DNA from: Nitrospirota bacterium
Lineage (GTDB): Bacteria > Nitrospirota > Thermodesulfovibrionia > Thermodesulfovibrionales > UBA6898
Reading direction: 5' to 3'
DNA: 55,816 nucleotides
Assembly (NCBI GenBank): GCA_016215155.1
Contig: JACRLQ010000077.1
Coordinates: forward strand, 1 to 55,816
Part shown: positions 1 to 11,867 of the stretch, one piece after another
Numbering within the stretch: the stretch's first letter is position 1
Layout: each line of letters starts with the position of its first letter
The notes under the pieces: model-generated
The model's database searches: none
The model's input: the letters and a program-made list of their open reading frames with translations, nothing else
What the model was told of the DNA's origin: nothing
Translations under genes and position numbers: made by a program

Positions 1-76
1 CAACAACATTCTTGTGACTATTTTTGCCCAATTTCAACATCTTTAACTGCCCCGGTTGCCTCAGGTCTCACCCCTT

Positions 77-490
77 TTATTTGGAAGCGATTCGATGGCC
101 AATTTCCTCAAGAACTCGAAGAGCCTCCGGATAAACATCCAGTATTCTCAACAAATTATCCATGGCCTTGTTCTGGCGAACGCTGAGGTTTTCATAGCGG
201 GCAAAATTCTTCTCCCCGACCCCCAATTTTTTCGCCATCTCCCTCTGCGTCAGACCAAGTTTCTTCCTTATTGCCTTAATGTCCTCGTCCGTAAGGAATC
301 CGTCCACGACCCTCTCAAACCTTATCTTCTCCTTCAAGTGCTCGCCGGCATTCAGGTCAATTTCATTTTTGCATTTACTGCATTTCAGAACTGTGGATTA
401 GAGAAAATGGCCCTTGCCTTTATATTTAATTTTTTCTCTCTTGGGATGTTTCACCATCGGTGAGCCGCACTTCGGGCATTTGTCATTCAT
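77..490 (-). pseudogene. MqsA/HigA-type antitoxin, interrupted by an in-frame stop
   Basis: Reading from the ATG at 490, the frame gives a short zinc-finger-like N-terminus (CPKCG near residues 5-9, then a second CSKC pair near 37-40) followed by a Cro/C1-type helix-turn-helix (LGLTQREMAKKLGVGEKNFA). This is the architecture of MqsA-family antitoxins: an N-terminal CxxC metal site and a C-terminal XRE DNA-binding domain. A TAA at 398-400 (codon 31) breaks the frame between the two CxxC pairs. Only the last 86 codons, from a TTG at 337, remain open. No toxin gene is visible in the roughly 200 bp upstream. The HTH part could still be translated from the TTG, so this is either a decayed gene or a shortened DNA-binding protein. 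An assembly error at the stop is also possible. Confidence 0.7.
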
Positions 491-610
491 ATTAGATTTT
501 ACCGGCGAAAAGTTCTACAGCCAGTCAGCTCACCTCTATCCCCCATAATTCTCACTATTCTTAAATATCTCAGACTTACATTCCGCGTCGGGTTTCCGGA
601 AAACTGCACT

Positions 611-688
611 TTATGTGCAAAATTATTGCAGCTTATGCGCAAAATTATTGCAATATATGCGCAATGAATTGCAGCTTATGTGCAATCC
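611..688. repeat. Iteron-like direct repeats downstream of gyrB
   Basis: About three and a half tandem units of 21-22 bp start at 611, 633, 655 and 676. Each contains TTATG(T/C)GCAA, and the first three carry a small inverted core of the GCAA...TTGC type. They lie between the stop of gyrB and the MqsA-like pseudogene. The units differ by a few bases, so this is not a simple microsatellite. Function is unknown: an operator array for the neighbouring XRE regulator or a recombinase or protein-binding array are both possible. Confidence 0.6.
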
Positions 689-702
689 AACAATTCCTAC
701 AT

Positions 703-3123
<2,421 letters not shown>

Positions 3124-3151
3124 TCAATTATTTTTATTCAGCTTCCGCCGG

Positions 3152-4252
3152 CTAGATCCGCATCGGCATGACTACACAGCGGTAGTTTTCATCCTTTTCG
3201 TCCCTTACCAAAACAGGGCTTAATGAGGCCTGCATCTCAAGGACGATATTTTCGGAGTCGATCGCCTCGAGGATATCGAGCAGATACCCGGAATTAAATC
3301 CGAGCGTCAGTTCCTCTCCTTTATATTCGACCGCGATCTCGTCGTTGGCCTCCCCCAGGTCCGGGTTGGAGGACGATATCTTTATCAGGTTATCGGCCAG
3401 ATCGACCTTGACCCCGCGGGTCTGCTCCTTCGCCATGATCGAGACCCTGCGCATCGTCCTTGCTAGCGCGGCCTTATTGACCGTTATCTTTTTATCGTTG
3501 GCCTGGGGTATTACCTGTTCGTAGTTGGGGTACGTGCCCTCTATGAGGCGGGTGAGAAACCGGATCTCGCCCACGGAAAACATCACATGGTTTTTGCCGA
3601 TCGTGATCTTCGTGTCCTCCGTGACCTTGTCGAGGAGCTTCCTCAGTTCCGTCGAGGCCTTCCTCGGGATGATGAGCTTGCTTTCGCCCTGTATCGAACC
3701 GTTTATCTCCCTTATGATCAGGGCAAGCCGGTGCCCGTCGGTCCCCACGACCGTCAGCCTGTTTCCGTCCGTGATATGAAAAAGTATCCCGTTTAACGTG
3801 TATCGTGTGTCGTTTTCCCCGGAGGAATAAACTGTCTTTTCTATCGCCTCGACAAGGGTGGCGGACTTCACGGACAGCTCCTGCATGTCCTCCATGCCGG
3901 GCCATGCCGGAAATTCCTGCGCCGACAGACAGGCGAGTCTGAAGGTGCTCGCGCCGGACTTGATCTTCAGCCACTGGTCGTCTATGCTCTCACAGACCAG
4001 GTCCCCGTCGATTTCTTTGACGATCTCGAACATCTTCCTGGCGGGTATGCATATCCTGCCTTCCTTTTCGACCTTCGCCCCAAGCGGTTCCCTGAGCGCG
4101 GTATCGAGATCGGTCGCGATGATATATGAGCCCTGCTTCCCCGCCTCCAGGAGAAAGTGGCTCAATATAGGCATGGTATTTTTCTTCTCAACAATATTCT
4201 GTATATTGGAGAGTTTTGACTGAAGTTCTTCCTTTGAGACGATAAATTTCAT
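3152..4252 (-). CDS. dnaN: DNA polymerase III sliding clamp, beta subunit
   Basis: The 366-residue product has the usual length for the beta clamp, the ring that tethers the replicative polymerase to DNA. The start is typical (MKFIVSKEELQSKLSNIQNIV). The body follows the three-domain DnaN fold, with TVVGTDGHRLAL near residue 170 and FLTRLIEGTYPNYEQVIPQ near 230. The C-terminus VVMPMRI is the conserved end that packs beside the hydrophobic partner-binding cleft. It lies 13 bp downstream of dnaA and 49 bp upstream of gyrB on the same strand, so the three are probably cotranscribed. Confidence 0.97.
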   Translation of the reverse strand: MKFIVSKEELQSKLSNIQNIVEKKNTMPILSHFLLEAGKQGSYIIATDLDTALREPLGAKVEKEGRICIPARKMFEIVKEIDGDLVCESIDDQWLKIKSGASTFRLACLSAQEFPAWPGMEDMQELSVKSATLVEAIEKTVYSSGENDTRYTLNGILFHITDGNRLTVVGTDGHRLALIIREINGSIQGESKLIIPRKASTELRKLLDKVTEDTKITIGKNHVMFSVGEIRFLTRLIEGTYPNYEQVIPQANDKKITVNKAALARTMRRVSIMAKEQTRGVKVDLADNLIKISSSNPDLGEANDEIAVEYKGEELTLGFNSGYLLDILEAIDSENIVLEMQASLSPVLVRDEKDENYRCVVMPMRI

Positions 4253-4265
4253 GGCCCCTCCTGGG

Positions 4266-5600
4266 TTATGTCTTTATTTTCCGGGTAAGATTTTCTATCA
4301 TCCTGTTGAATGTCTCGTCCTTGCCTCTTTTTTCCTCGACCTGCCTGCAGGCATAAAGGACCGTGGAGTGGTCCTTTCCGCCGAAACCGTTTCCTATGTC
4401 CTGGAGCGATATGTTCGTAAGCTGTTTGCTAATGTACATCGCCACCTGCCTCGGAAGGGCTATCTCACGGGTCCTTCTCCGGGCCTTTATGTCCGAGAGG
4501 CTGATATTGTAGAACTCGCATACCACTTTTTGGACAGCTTCTATTGTAACAGGTCTTGTGTCGTCATGGATTATATCTTTCAAAAGCTTTCTGGCCACCT
4601 CAAGGCTGATCTTCTCCCCGGTCAGCGACGACTGGGCCGCGAGCCTTATGAGGCTGCCCTCCAGCTCCCGTATATTCGTCTTTATCTTCTCGGCCAGAAA
4701 ATTTACGACGTCGTCCGGCAGGTGGTTTATCCCCATGATCTCGGATTTTTTATATATGATCGCCCGCTTTGTCTCGACCTCAGGCGGCTGGATGTCGGCG
4801 ATCAGTCCCATCCCGAACCTAGACCTGAGCCTGTCGGTTATCTCGCTTATCTCCTTGGGCGGCCTGTCGGCGGAGATTACGATCTGTTTGGACTTTTCAT
4901 AAAGGTCATTGAAGGTATGAAACAGTTCTTCCTGCGTCGCCTTTGTCTTTGCGATGAACTGCACGTCGTCAAAAAGGAGGAGGTCCAGGTGCCGGTACTT
5001 CTCCCTGACCTCCGACATCTTTTCATGTCTTATGGCATGCACGACCTCATTCATGAACTGCTCGGACGATATATACAAGACGGAGACATCGTGCCTTGAA
5101 TTGAGCACACTGTTGCCTATAGCATGCATCAGGTGGGTCTTGCCGAGACCGACCCCGCCATAGATAAACAGGGGGTTATATGTTTTGCCCGGTGATTCAG
5201 CGACAGCCAGAGCCGCCGCGTGCGCGAACTGGTTACTGTTGCCTTTTATGAAGTTTTCGAACGTGTACTTGGGATTCAGGTATACGCCCTTATTGGCGAG
5301 ACGGATCCTTTTGTTTTCGAGCTTCTCGATCTGTTTTACCTGGACGCTCGGCTGCTTTTCCTCTATCTTGTATTTAAGCGTCACCGGCGCCCCGGTGGTC
5401 TCCTCCAGCGCGTTTTTGATGAGGCTCGGGTGGTAGTCTTCTATCCATTCCTTGAAAAACCGGTTGGGTATCTCGAGTGTTGCGACGGCGTCCCTGAGCT
5501 GCAGAAGCCTGATCGGCTTGAACCAGAGATCATAAGCGCTGTCACCGACTTTGTCGCGCAGGACCAGGAGGCTTTTATTCCATATTTCTTCAATGTTCAT
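4266..5600 (-). CDS. dnaA: Chromosomal replication initiator DnaA
   Basis: The 444-residue product is the AAA+ initiator that binds DnaA boxes and melts the origin. An N-terminal domain (about 1-80) is followed by a short linker and then the AAA+ core, with Walker A GGVGLGKTHLMHAIG near residue 148 and Walker B LLLFDDVQFI near 210. The C-terminal domain IV carries the DNA-binding signature near residue 400, where the usual form is D(H/K)STV; here it reads FGGKDHSTVLYACRQVEEK. A sigma70-like promoter and an inverted repeat precede the gene (separate entries). No clear Shine-Dalgarno sequence is visible before the ATG. Confidence 0.97.
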   Translation of the reverse strand: MNIEEIWNKSLLVLRDKVGDSAYDLWFKPIRLLQLRDAVATLEIPNRFFKEWIEDYHPSLIKNALEETTGAPVTLKYKIEEKQPSVQVKQIEKLENKRIRLANKGVYLNPKYTFENFIKGNSNQFAHAAALAVAESPGKTYNPLFIYGGVGLGKTHLMHAIGNSVLNSRHDVSVLYISSEQFMNEVVHAIRHEKMSEVREKYRHLDLLLFDDVQFIAKTKATQEELFHTFNDLYEKSKQIVISADRPPKEISEITDRLRSRFGMGLIADIQPPEVETKRAIIYKKSEIMGINHLPDDVVNFLAEKIKTNIRELEGSLIRLAAQSSLTGEKISLEVARKLLKDIIHDDTRPVTIEAVQKVVCEFYNISLSDIKARRRTREIALPRQVAMYISKQLTNISLQDIGNGFGGKDHSTVLYACRQVEEKRGKDETFNRMIENLTRKIKT

Positions 5601-5612
5601 CAGTTATTGTTT

Positions 5613-5643
5613 TTATTAACATATTACCAACAAATGTTAATAA
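5613..5643. promoter_or_regulatory. Inverted repeat with paired DnaA-box-like sites in the dnaA leader
   Basis: TTATTAACAT at 5613-5622 and ATGTTAATAA at 5634-5643 form a perfect 10-bp inverted repeat around an 11-bp spacer. Each arm contains TTATTAACA, one mismatch from the DnaA-box consensus TTATNCACA. The repeat lies between the predicted transcription start and the dnaA start codon. That position fits autoregulation by DnaA or another dimeric repressor; this role is an inference. Confidence 0.5.
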
Positions 5644-5664
5644 CTTCCGGGTGGCAGGTAGGAT

Positions 5665-5693
5665 ATTATAGCTTAAATCCGATTTATAGACAA
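5665..5693 (-). promoter_or_regulatory. Predicted sigma70-type promoter of dnaA
   Basis: On the minus strand, TTGTCT (5688-5693) and a perfect TATAAT (5665-5670) are separated by exactly 17 bp and point toward dnaA, 65 bp upstream of its ATG. A DnaA-box-like TTATAGACA (5684-5692, plus strand) overlaps the -35 element. Confidence 0.65.
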
Positions 5694-5923
5694 TATGTCT
5701 GTTGCTATCCTGTTGGCATTATGTAGAATTCCCGGACGGCTTTTTTTTGTTAGCAGTCCGCCGTCTTTCCAAGCAGACTTGCTGACCGGAAAAACACCTT
5801 CATATCCGCTGGTTACCCCCGTTTCCTACATACCAACACCACCTGTTACGACTACTATCTTTTAAAAGAATATATAGTAATAGAAGAAGAACGAGGTCCG
5901 ATGAATATCTTCGGGATGCCCCA

Positions 5924-7807
5924 TTATTTTGCCTTCAGGAACTTCCTTACATCCCCGGTCCTGAGGGTTATCTTATTGGAATCCAGATATTCGAGTATAG
6001 GAAGCGCATATTTTCTTGAGGTATCAAGAAGGTCCCTGAATTCAGCAACGCTCATTTCGTTTTTAGCGGCAAAGAAATCCCTGAGTTTTAAGATCATGGC
6101 GTCATAGGAAGACCTGGTCAAATATATCGACTCGTTTATCCTGACGATCTTGCCGCTTTTGATCAACAGGTTGAGCAGGTCGGAAAGTTTTCTGCCATCG
6201 ACCTTCAGAGCTGAAGAGAGTTCTTCTTTAAGCGGAGGCTGATACCCGTTTTTTTCGAGCAGACCGACGATAGCGGCTTTTGACTGCTCCTCGCCATCAG
6301 ACAGTGAGACGCTGAAAGCTTTCAGGCGGACCATGTCCTTTTCGGCGGAGATGCTGTCTGAATTCGCCAGGATATAATTGAAAAGTTTCTGGTTGATGTC
6401 GAAGTGCGTCCGTACCTCTTCTTTTTGAATACCGGGTTTAATGGGATTTTTCTTGTGGAAATCACGGAGGAAAGAGGCGATATTTTCATGGAGGAGCCTG
6501 TATGAGCCGATATGGATCAAAGTATCGTCGAGCTGTATGACCTGACCCTTTGATTTAAGGGCGTTCACCGCGCCGCGGATGTCCTCAATATCCTGATTTA
6601 TCCATCCGAGGACCGAGTCCGAGGAGATGCCGTATCTGCCGGCCTGTTCGATCTTGACACCGATCTTTTCCTCCAGGCCCCCGGTATGGAGCGTTATTAT
6701 GTCCTCAAGGCCGTCTTTTCTGCTTCTTCTTGCCGGAGACGGGTCCAGGACCAGGCCTCCTCCAAGCGTCTCAAGAGGTGAAAACCGCCTGATGATATAC
6801 CTGTCGCCGGACATGACGACGACCGCGTCGTTTAGGCGGAGCTGGCAATAGGAGTTCTCCAGGGGTTTCAGTTCATCTTTTCCGAACAGGATGACGCGGG
6901 CTATCGTCTCGGAGGTGCCTGAGTAAAAATGGAGGAGGCTTCTGTTTTTCAGGACAGGGACGTTATCAAGAAGACTCAGGTGCGCGTTAATGACCTTTGT
7001 CTGGGAGAAGCCCCCCGGTGTGACGGCAACATCCCCTCGTGTCAAGTCTTCTTTCTCTACGGACTGAAGATTGATCGCTACCCTCTGGCCTGCCGCCGCC
7101 CTGGTGATCGATATGCCGTGGCTATGGAGGCCCCGCACCTTTGTCTTTATGTTGCAGGGCAGGATCTCGATGGTATCGTCGACCGATACCCGGCCGGATA
7201 TCGCCGTGCCGGTTATCACCGTCCCAAAGCCCTTGAGCGTAAAAACCCTGTCTATGGGGAGCCTGAACAGGCCGTCGGAGGACTTTGGTCTTGCCGCAAG
7301 GGCCAGGTCCCGGATCGCGTCCTTCAGCAGTTCGAGATTATGACCGCTTTTCGAGGAAACCGGGATTATCTTTGCTCCGTCAAGAAATGTCCCCTTGACA
7401 AAGCTTTTTACCTCTTCCGTGACCAGGTCGAGCCATTCCGTTTCCACAAGGTCCGACTTTGTGACGGCGATCAGGCCGGACTGGATATTAAGGAGGTTAC
7501 AAATCGCCAGATGCTCCCTGCTCTGGGGCATGATGCCCTCGTCAGCGGCAATGACCATAAGGACAATATCTATCCCCCCGGCCCCCGCCAGCATATTTCT
7601 GACAAGTTTTTCATGCCCCGGCACATCCACGATCCCGACAGAGAGGTCTTTGTCCGGATAAACGAGATCGGCAAACCCGATATCGATCGTGATACCCCTC
7701 AACTTTTCCTCTTTCAGTCTGTCGGGGTCTATGCCGGTCAGGGCCTTGACGAGCGAGCTCTTGCCGTGGTCGATATGCCCGGCCGTCCCCATAATTATAT
7801 GGCGCAT
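5924..7807 (-). CDS. selB: Selenocysteine-specific elongation factor SelB
   Basis: The 627-residue GTPase delivers selenocysteinyl-tRNA to UGA codons that are followed by a SECIS hairpin. The EF-Tu-like G domain starts at residue 1 ([20 protein letters not shown]), with [13 protein letters not shown] near 62 and TKSDL near 117. Beta-barrel domains follow ([19 protein letters not shown] near 190). The C-terminal 250 residues contain the winged-helix repeats that bind the SECIS RNA. Length and layout fit bacterial SelB. Its presence supports use of the in-frame TGA found in the rhodanese gene at 37.6 kb. selA lies nearby on the same strand beyond one small opposing gene; neither selC nor selD is visible in this window. 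Confidence 0.95.
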   Translation of the reverse strand: MRHIIMGTAGHIDHGKSSLVKALTGIDPDRLKEEKLRGITIDIGFADLVYPDKDLSVGIVDVPGHEKLVRNMLAGAGGIDIVLMVIAADEGIMPQSREHLAICNLLNIQSGLIAVTKSDLVETEWLDLVTEEVKSFVKGTFLDGAKIIPVSSKSGHNLELLKDAIRDLALAARPKSSDGLFRLPIDRVFTLKGFGTVITGTAISGRVSVDDTIEILPCNIKTKVRGLHSHGISITRAAAGQRVAINLQSVEKEDLTRGDVAVTPGGFSQTKVINAHLSLLDNVPVLKNRSLLHFYSGTSETIARVILFGKDELKPLENSYCQLRLNDAVVVMSGDRYIIRRFSPLETLGGGLVLDPSPARRSRKDGLEDIITLHTGGLEEKIGVKIEQAGRYGISSDSVLGWINQDIEDIRGAVNALKSKGQVIQLDDTLIHIGSYRLLHENIASFLRDFHKKNPIKPGIQKEEVRTHFDINQKLFNYILANSDSISAEKDMVRLKAFSVSLSDGEEQSKAAIVGLLEKNGYQPPLKEELSSALKVDGRKLSDLLNLLIKSGKIVRINESIYLTRSSYDAMILKLRDFFAAKNEMSVAEFRDLLDTSRKYALPILEYLDSNKITLRTGDVRKFLKAK

Positions 7808-7985
7808 TATCCAGCCTTTCAGGTTTTCTTCAATTATAATATGTTTGAAAGATAATAATGTGTATTTAGTTTCCGCAACGGGAACTGGTCAGTAACGGCG
7901 GAAGGAGAGCAGGATTTCTTTATGGCATATTTCTTATGTTATATTATAATATTGTGCCAGTAGCATTAAGAGGTTCGGAGGACCT

Positions 7986-8297
7986 ATGAAGACAAAAAAG
8001 ATAAATTGCTGGGAATTCAAGAAATGCGGCAGGGAAACAGGTGGAAGCCATGTGCATGACCTCGGGGTCTGCCCTGCAGCCGAAGAGTCGGCGCTTGACG
8101 GCACCCATGGAGGAGTAAATGCGGGCAGGAGTTGTTGGGTGCTCGCCGGGACCCTCTGTAAAAACAAGGTGCAGGGTACTTTTGCCCAGAAATACAAGGA
8201 CTGCGAGATCTGTGATTTTTACAAGAAAGTGAGGGAAGAGGAGTTCCCTAAGTTCGTGTTGTCGAGCCTGCTTCTGAAGAAGATCTCCAAGAAATAG
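7986..8297 (+). CDS. Small two-CW-domain cysteine-rich protein
   Basis: The 103-residue protein starts NCWEFKKCGRE and carries eight cysteines, including paired Cys-Trp motifs (NCWEFKKC, and RSCWVLAGTLC near residue 47) and a C-terminal CEICDFYKKVREEEFP. This matches the short two-CW family seen in anaerobic deltaproteobacteria and Nitrospirota, whose members occur alone or fused to sensory proteins; function is not established. A GGAGG precedes the ATG. There is no signal peptide, so it is probably cytoplasmic. It faces selA across a 16-bp gap, convergently, and lies divergent to selB. Confidence 0.8.
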   Translation: MKTKKINCWEFKKCGRETGGSHVHDLGVCPAAEESALDGTHGGVNAGRSCWVLAGTLCKNKVQGTFAQKYKDCEICDFYKKVREEEFPKFVLSSLLLKKISKK

Positions 8298-8313
8298 TAT
8301 CCACGGAAAAGGC

Positions 8314-9723
8314 TCAGGCGTTATTGAGATACACTGCCAGGGCCGCCACGATATGACCGATCTCGTCGTCCCTGATGGTCCTTGCGTCAAGCAGAAGCGC
8401 ATCACCTTTAATCCTGGCGATAATCGGGGGAGAGCCTTTTCTGAGTCTCCGCTCCAGCTCGTTTAAGGAGAGGTGAGACGGCCTCACCGACACTGAAAAA
8501 GAGGGGAAATCCACCTCGGGCAATGACCCTCCGCCGGCCTTCGAGGAATCACTGACGATCTCAAATCTTTCAGTCTTAATGGTCTTTTTAAGACGTGCGG
8601 CCAGCCTGCCCGCCCGCGACCGGATCTCCTCAGGGGACTGAAGCAGCATCTTCAATACCGGGACGGCCTCCAGGGCGCCTTTGTCGTCCATATAGTCCAT
8701 CAGCACGGCCTCGAAGGCCGCGATCGTGAGCTTGTCCACTCTAAGGGCCCTGGCGAGCGGGTTTTTCTGTATCTTCTCTATAAATTTTTTTCTTCCCGCG
8801 ATGACACCGCCCTGGGGTCCGCCGAGCAGCTTGTCGCCGCTGAAGGTAACGATATCAACACCGGTCTTTACGATCTCCTGAACGGACGGTTCTGAGTGGA
8901 TCCCATGGGCCTTCAGGTCGATCAGACAGCCGCTGCCGAGATCATACATGACCGGGATGCGATGTTTTTTTCCCAGTCCGACGAGCTCTGAGATAGGGAC
9001 GTCTTCCGTGAACCCTATGATTCTGTAATTCGACTGGTGTACTTTTAGAAGCAGGCCGGTATTGTCCGATATTGCGTTTTCGTAGTCATGAAGATGGGTC
9101 TTGTTAGTCGTGCCGACTTCCCTGAGGACCGCGCCGCTTGCCGTCATGACATCGGGGACCCTGAAAGAGCCCCCGATCTCGACCAGCTCGCTCCGTGATA
9201 CGACCACCTCTTTGTCCTTTGCCAGGGTATTGAGGCACAAAAGGACGGCGGCAGCGTTATTGTTGACGATGAACGCGTCCTCGGCGCCGGAGATTTCCTT
9301 CAGGAGTCGTTTTGTATGGCTGTATCTCTTGCCTCTTTTTCCCGCCTCAAGATCGTATTCAAGGTTCGTAAACGACCTGCCAGCCCTGACCACATTTTCG
9401 AGCGCCTTCTCCGACAGTACGGCCCTGCCGAGGTTGGTATGGAGCACAATTCCGGTTGCGTTGATCAGGGGCTTAAGGCTGAACGAGGCGTTTTTGGCTA
9501 TCAGTGACCTGATTTCGCCGACGATGCCGTCGCGGGTGATATCAGCGGGATTTCCCGCCAGGAGGCGCGTCCGCTTCGAGGCCAGGGTGTCCCTGATCGA
9601 CTGGAGCACGAGCCTTCTTGGAAATTCGGCAAGCCAGCCGGTCCCCTCCGGAGTTTTTAAAAGTTCATCCACCGAGGGCAGGCCCGAGAGTTCTGAGTGT
9701 TTTTCTGAGGCCGGGGGTGTCAA
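8314..9723 (-). CDS. selA: L-seryl-tRNA(Sec) selenium transferase
   Basis: The 469-residue PLP enzyme converts seryl-tRNA(Sec) to selenocysteinyl-tRNA(Sec) using selenophosphate. Recognisable family segments are LINATGIVLHTNLGRAVLSE near residue 104, the acceptor region NNNAAAVLLCLNTLAKDKEV, and the PLP-lysine motif TFSGDKLLGGPQGG near 292. Length matches bacterial SelA. The start overlaps the stop of the upstream 98-residue gene by 4 bp, indicating translational coupling. With selB it makes this genome a user of selenocysteine. Confidence 0.96.
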   Translation of the reverse strand: MTPPASEKHSELSGLPSVDELLKTPEGTGWLAEFPRRLVLQSIRDTLASKRTRLLAGNPADITRDGIVGEIRSLIAKNASFSLKPLINATGIVLHTNLGRAVLSEKALENVVRAGRSFTNLEYDLEAGKRGKRYSHTKRLLKEISGAEDAFIVNNNAAAVLLCLNTLAKDKEVVVSRSELVEIGGSFRVPDVMTASGAVLREVGTTNKTHLHDYENAISDNTGLLLKVHQSNYRIIGFTEDVPISELVGLGKKHRIPVMYDLGSGCLIDLKAHGIHSEPSVQEIVKTGVDIVTFSGDKLLGGPQGGVIAGRKKFIEKIQKNPLARALRVDKLTIAAFEAVLMDYMDDKGALEAVPVLKMLLQSPEEIRSRAGRLAARLKKTIKTERFEIVSDSSKAGGGSLPEVDFPSFSVSVRPSHLSLNELERRLRKGSPPIIARIKGDALLLDARTIRDDEIGHIVAALAVYLNNA

Positions 9724-10016
9724 CCAAGCCCCATCTTTTTGAGGGCCTGATCAGCGCTGCTGGCGCCGGGGGCGTCTTCAGGCAGATACAGCATGACGCC
9801 GCCCTTTACCGGCCTTATGACTATTCTGCCCGCCTCCGCGAGCTTATTGGTGACTTCGACCGGGTTTTCTCCCGGGTAGTATTTTTTGAAGGCCTCATTG
9901 AACCCTGAATAAACGGTGTGTATCCCCTTGAACCCCTCTTTTCTCAGACTTACGATAGCCTTCTTTACAAATTCCTCATGAGATAGTCTTTCTTCCACGG
10001 CGCCCCTCCTCCTCAA
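9720..10016 (-). CDS. Small uncharacterised protein coupled to selA
   Basis: The 98-residue protein was not assigned to a family. It is soluble and basic in its first half (LSHEEFVKKAIVSLRKEGFK), followed by a mixed alpha/beta segment ending in a short glycine-containing tail. No cysteine or metal motif is present. Its stop codon overlaps the selA start by 4 bp (ATGA) and queC ends 23 bp upstream of its start, so it is probably translated as part of this operon. A link to selenium metabolism would rest only on position. Confidence 0.7.
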   Translation of the reverse strand: MRRRGAVEERLSHEEFVKKAIVSLRKEGFKGIHTVYSGFNEAFKKYYPGENPVEVTNKLAEAGRIVIRPVKGGVMLYLPEDAPGASSADQALKKMGLG

Positions 10017-10039
10017 ATTTTAGACTATGATATCAAAAA

Positions 10040-10828
10040 TCATGCGGCATGTGAATTATATAACTTCGTCAAGGGGTCTGTCATCCCCGCCTCTATAAAA
10101 CCCTTTTCCCTGATCCTGCAGCTGTCGCACCTGCCGCAGGGCATATACCCGGTGGCGCCTTCGTCTTCAGCGCCGACCGAAAGGGGCCCCGGTATCCGCA
10201 TTGGGTCGTAGCAGCTCCACGTGAGCGAGTAGTCGAGGCCGAGGGCCGTTCCCCTCCTGATTATTTCGGATTTCCTGAGGGATATAAGAGGGGCTTTTAT
10301 CTCGAACCTGGCGCCGCCTTCGACGGATGCCTTTGTCGCGAGGTTGGCCATAGTTTCGAACGCCGCGAGATATTCGGGCCTGCAATCAGGATACCCGCTA
10401 TAGTCTATTTCATTTGCCCCGATAAAAATATGGCGTGCGTCCAACACCTCGGCCCAGCCCAGGGCGAAGGACAAAAATATCGTATTTCGCGCGGGCACAT
10501 AGGTAGCGGGAATGGCGGAGGAGGAGACCGCGCCAGTAGGGCCCGGGTCCGCTTTAGGGACCTCGGTGTCAGAGGTAAGAGCTGAACCGCCTATCTCCCG
10601 AAGGTCGAAGTTTACGACCAGATGTTTTGTGACGCCTAACGCCGAAGCGATTTTTTTCGCCGCCCTGAGCTCGATACTGTGGCGCTGATGATAATCAAAA
10701 CTTATGGCGAAGGTCTCATACCCTTCGTCGGCCGCGATCGCAAGGGTCGTCGATGAATCGAGCCCCCCGCTCAGAAGAACGACCGCCCTGTCCTTTGATA
10801 CCTGCGTATGATCAGCGGATGTCGTCAT
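10040..10828 (-). CDS. queC: 7-cyano-7-deazaguanine synthase
   Basis: The 262-residue enzyme makes preQ0 from 7-carboxy-7-deazaguanine, ammonia and ATP, in the pathway to queuosine-modified tRNA. The PP-loop motif [17 protein letters not shown] is at residues 16-32. The zinc site is at the C-terminus: a Cys in [11 protein letters not shown], then [14 protein letters not shown]. No other queuosine gene is visible in the window. The start overlaps the end of the DUF4388 gene by 17 bp. Confidence 0.95.
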   Translation of the reverse strand: MTTSADHTQVSKDRAVVLLSGGLDSSTTLAIAADEGYETFAISFDYHQRHSIELRAAKKIASALGVTKHLVVNFDLREIGGSALTSDTEVPKADPGPTGAVSSSAIPATYVPARNTIFLSFALGWAEVLDARHIFIGANEIDYSGYPDCRPEYLAAFETMANLATKASVEGGARFEIKAPLISLRKSEIIRRGTALGLDYSLTWSCYDPMRIPGPLSVGAEDEGATGYMPCGRCDSCRIREKGFIEAGMTDPLTKLYNSHAA

Positions 10829-11867
10829 CCGTCCCCTCCCTGCCGTCGGGACCCGCGCTCGATACCGTATATGAAAGACCGTCGGCGCTGTATATAAAAG
10901 GCCTTCCCCAAAGGTCTTTTCCGGGAGACACCGCGTCGAGGGCCTTTGGATATGTCGAATTGACGATCTTATAGGTCTCGATCCGCGCCCTCAACTGCTC
11001 TATCACGAGCGCGGTGCGGTAGGTCTTGAGGACGTCCCCCGAACTCATCATATAGACGCTGAATACCGAAAGGAGCAGGGATACAACTACGGCAAGAGGC
11101 GTCAGATACTTATAGATGTCCCGCCCCGGTCCTGTCTCAGGGGTCTCCGCCGGGGTCGTCACCGCCTTCAGGGACTCTATGGATTCAATGACCCCCTTGT
11201 CGGCAAGACCGAGCAGGGTCTTTGATACCTCAAAGCTGTCTTTTCCGCTGAGGTCAATTATGGAGCTGACATCATTTTCTACGTCCACGTGAGCTAATAT
11301 TTCTTTTTCCTCTTCAGAAAGCCCGTCCGTGTCCTGAGACATCCTTCTGAAGACTGCATCCGGCGATAAGCGCTCCCTGATAACGGACCACTCATCTACG
11401 ATCCGCAGGCCTTCCATGAGAATGTGCTGTGTATCGAGCGAAAAAGGCAGGTCCTGTTCCTGCGGTACGCCCTGGGCGGAGAACTCATATGTCCCCTGTT
11501 TCCAGCTGAAGAGGTTGATCACCAGATCGGTCACCTGGCTTTTCAGTATTTCGGTCACTATTTCCCTGCTTACGAGGCCCCCGCTTGTAAGGGCGGCGCC
11601 CAGCTTCAGGCCTGTTTTTTTCTTTTCGTCGAGGACGGCCTGCAGGTCTGTATCTTTAATAAGACCCTTCTTGACGAGTATCTTGCCCAGTCGGTTGTCG
11701 TCTGTTTTTCTTTTGGACTCCGCGCCGGTTATGTTGCCGTCGATGAACGTCAGCCGCACGCTGTCCATTTTGCCGGAGAGGCCCAGGACGCCCGTCTTCC
11801 TCTGAAAATAGATCAGCTGCAGGATGTCGGCAAGACCGAAATCGGATAAGGAACCCTCTAGAGCCAT
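10812..11867 (-). CDS. DUF4388 (PATAN) protein with a membrane-anchored pseudopilin-like tail
   Basis: The 351-residue protein begins with a DUF4388/PATAN domain ([20 protein letters not shown] to about residue 120), a module common in deltaproteobacteria near gliding, signalling or pilus genes. A helical middle part follows. A single membrane segment near residues 257-275 ([15 protein letters not shown]) leads to a C-terminal segment resembling the end of GspG-type pseudopilins ([20 protein letters not shown], then [13 protein letters not shown]), which in GspG contains the calcium-binding loop. The fold of the tail is inferred from this resemblance. It overlaps the upstream TPR gene by 10 bp and queC downstream. 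Confidence 0.75.
   Translation of the reverse strand: MALEGSLSDFGLADILQLIYFQRKTGVLGLSGKMDSVRLTFIDGNITGAESKRKTDDNRLGKILVKKGLIKDTDLQAVLDEKKKTGLKLGAALTSGGLVSREIVTEILKSQVTDLVINLFSWKQGTYEFSAQGVPQEQDLPFSLDTQHILMEGLRIVDEWSVIRERLSPDAVFRRMSQDTDGLSEEEKEILAHVDVENDVSSIIDLSGKDSFEVSKTLLGLADKGVIESIESLKAVTTPAETPETGPGRDIYKYLTPLAVVVSLLLSVFSVYMMSSGDVLKTYRTALVIEQLRARIETYKIVNSTYPKALDAVSPGKDLWGRPFIYSADGLSYTVSSAGPDGREGTDDDIR

Larger units (their letters stand above)
5601..5923. other. dnaA-selB intergenic region, possible origin-proximal DNA
   Basis: This 323-bp stretch has no credible gene. Next to dnaA it holds the dnaA promoter and DnaA-box-like elements. Further right it has a GGACGGC/GCCGTC inverted repeat around 5733-5757 containing a run of eight T, and an AT-rich tract at about 5868-5891. 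No canonical TTATCCACA box was found, so assignment as oriC is not supported by box content alone. Confidence 0.4.

Noticed and set aside
5733-5757. GGACGGC/GCCGTC inverted repeat as selB terminator
   Set aside because: The T-run is inside the loop and not after the stem on the relevant strand, so it does not fit an intrinsic terminator.
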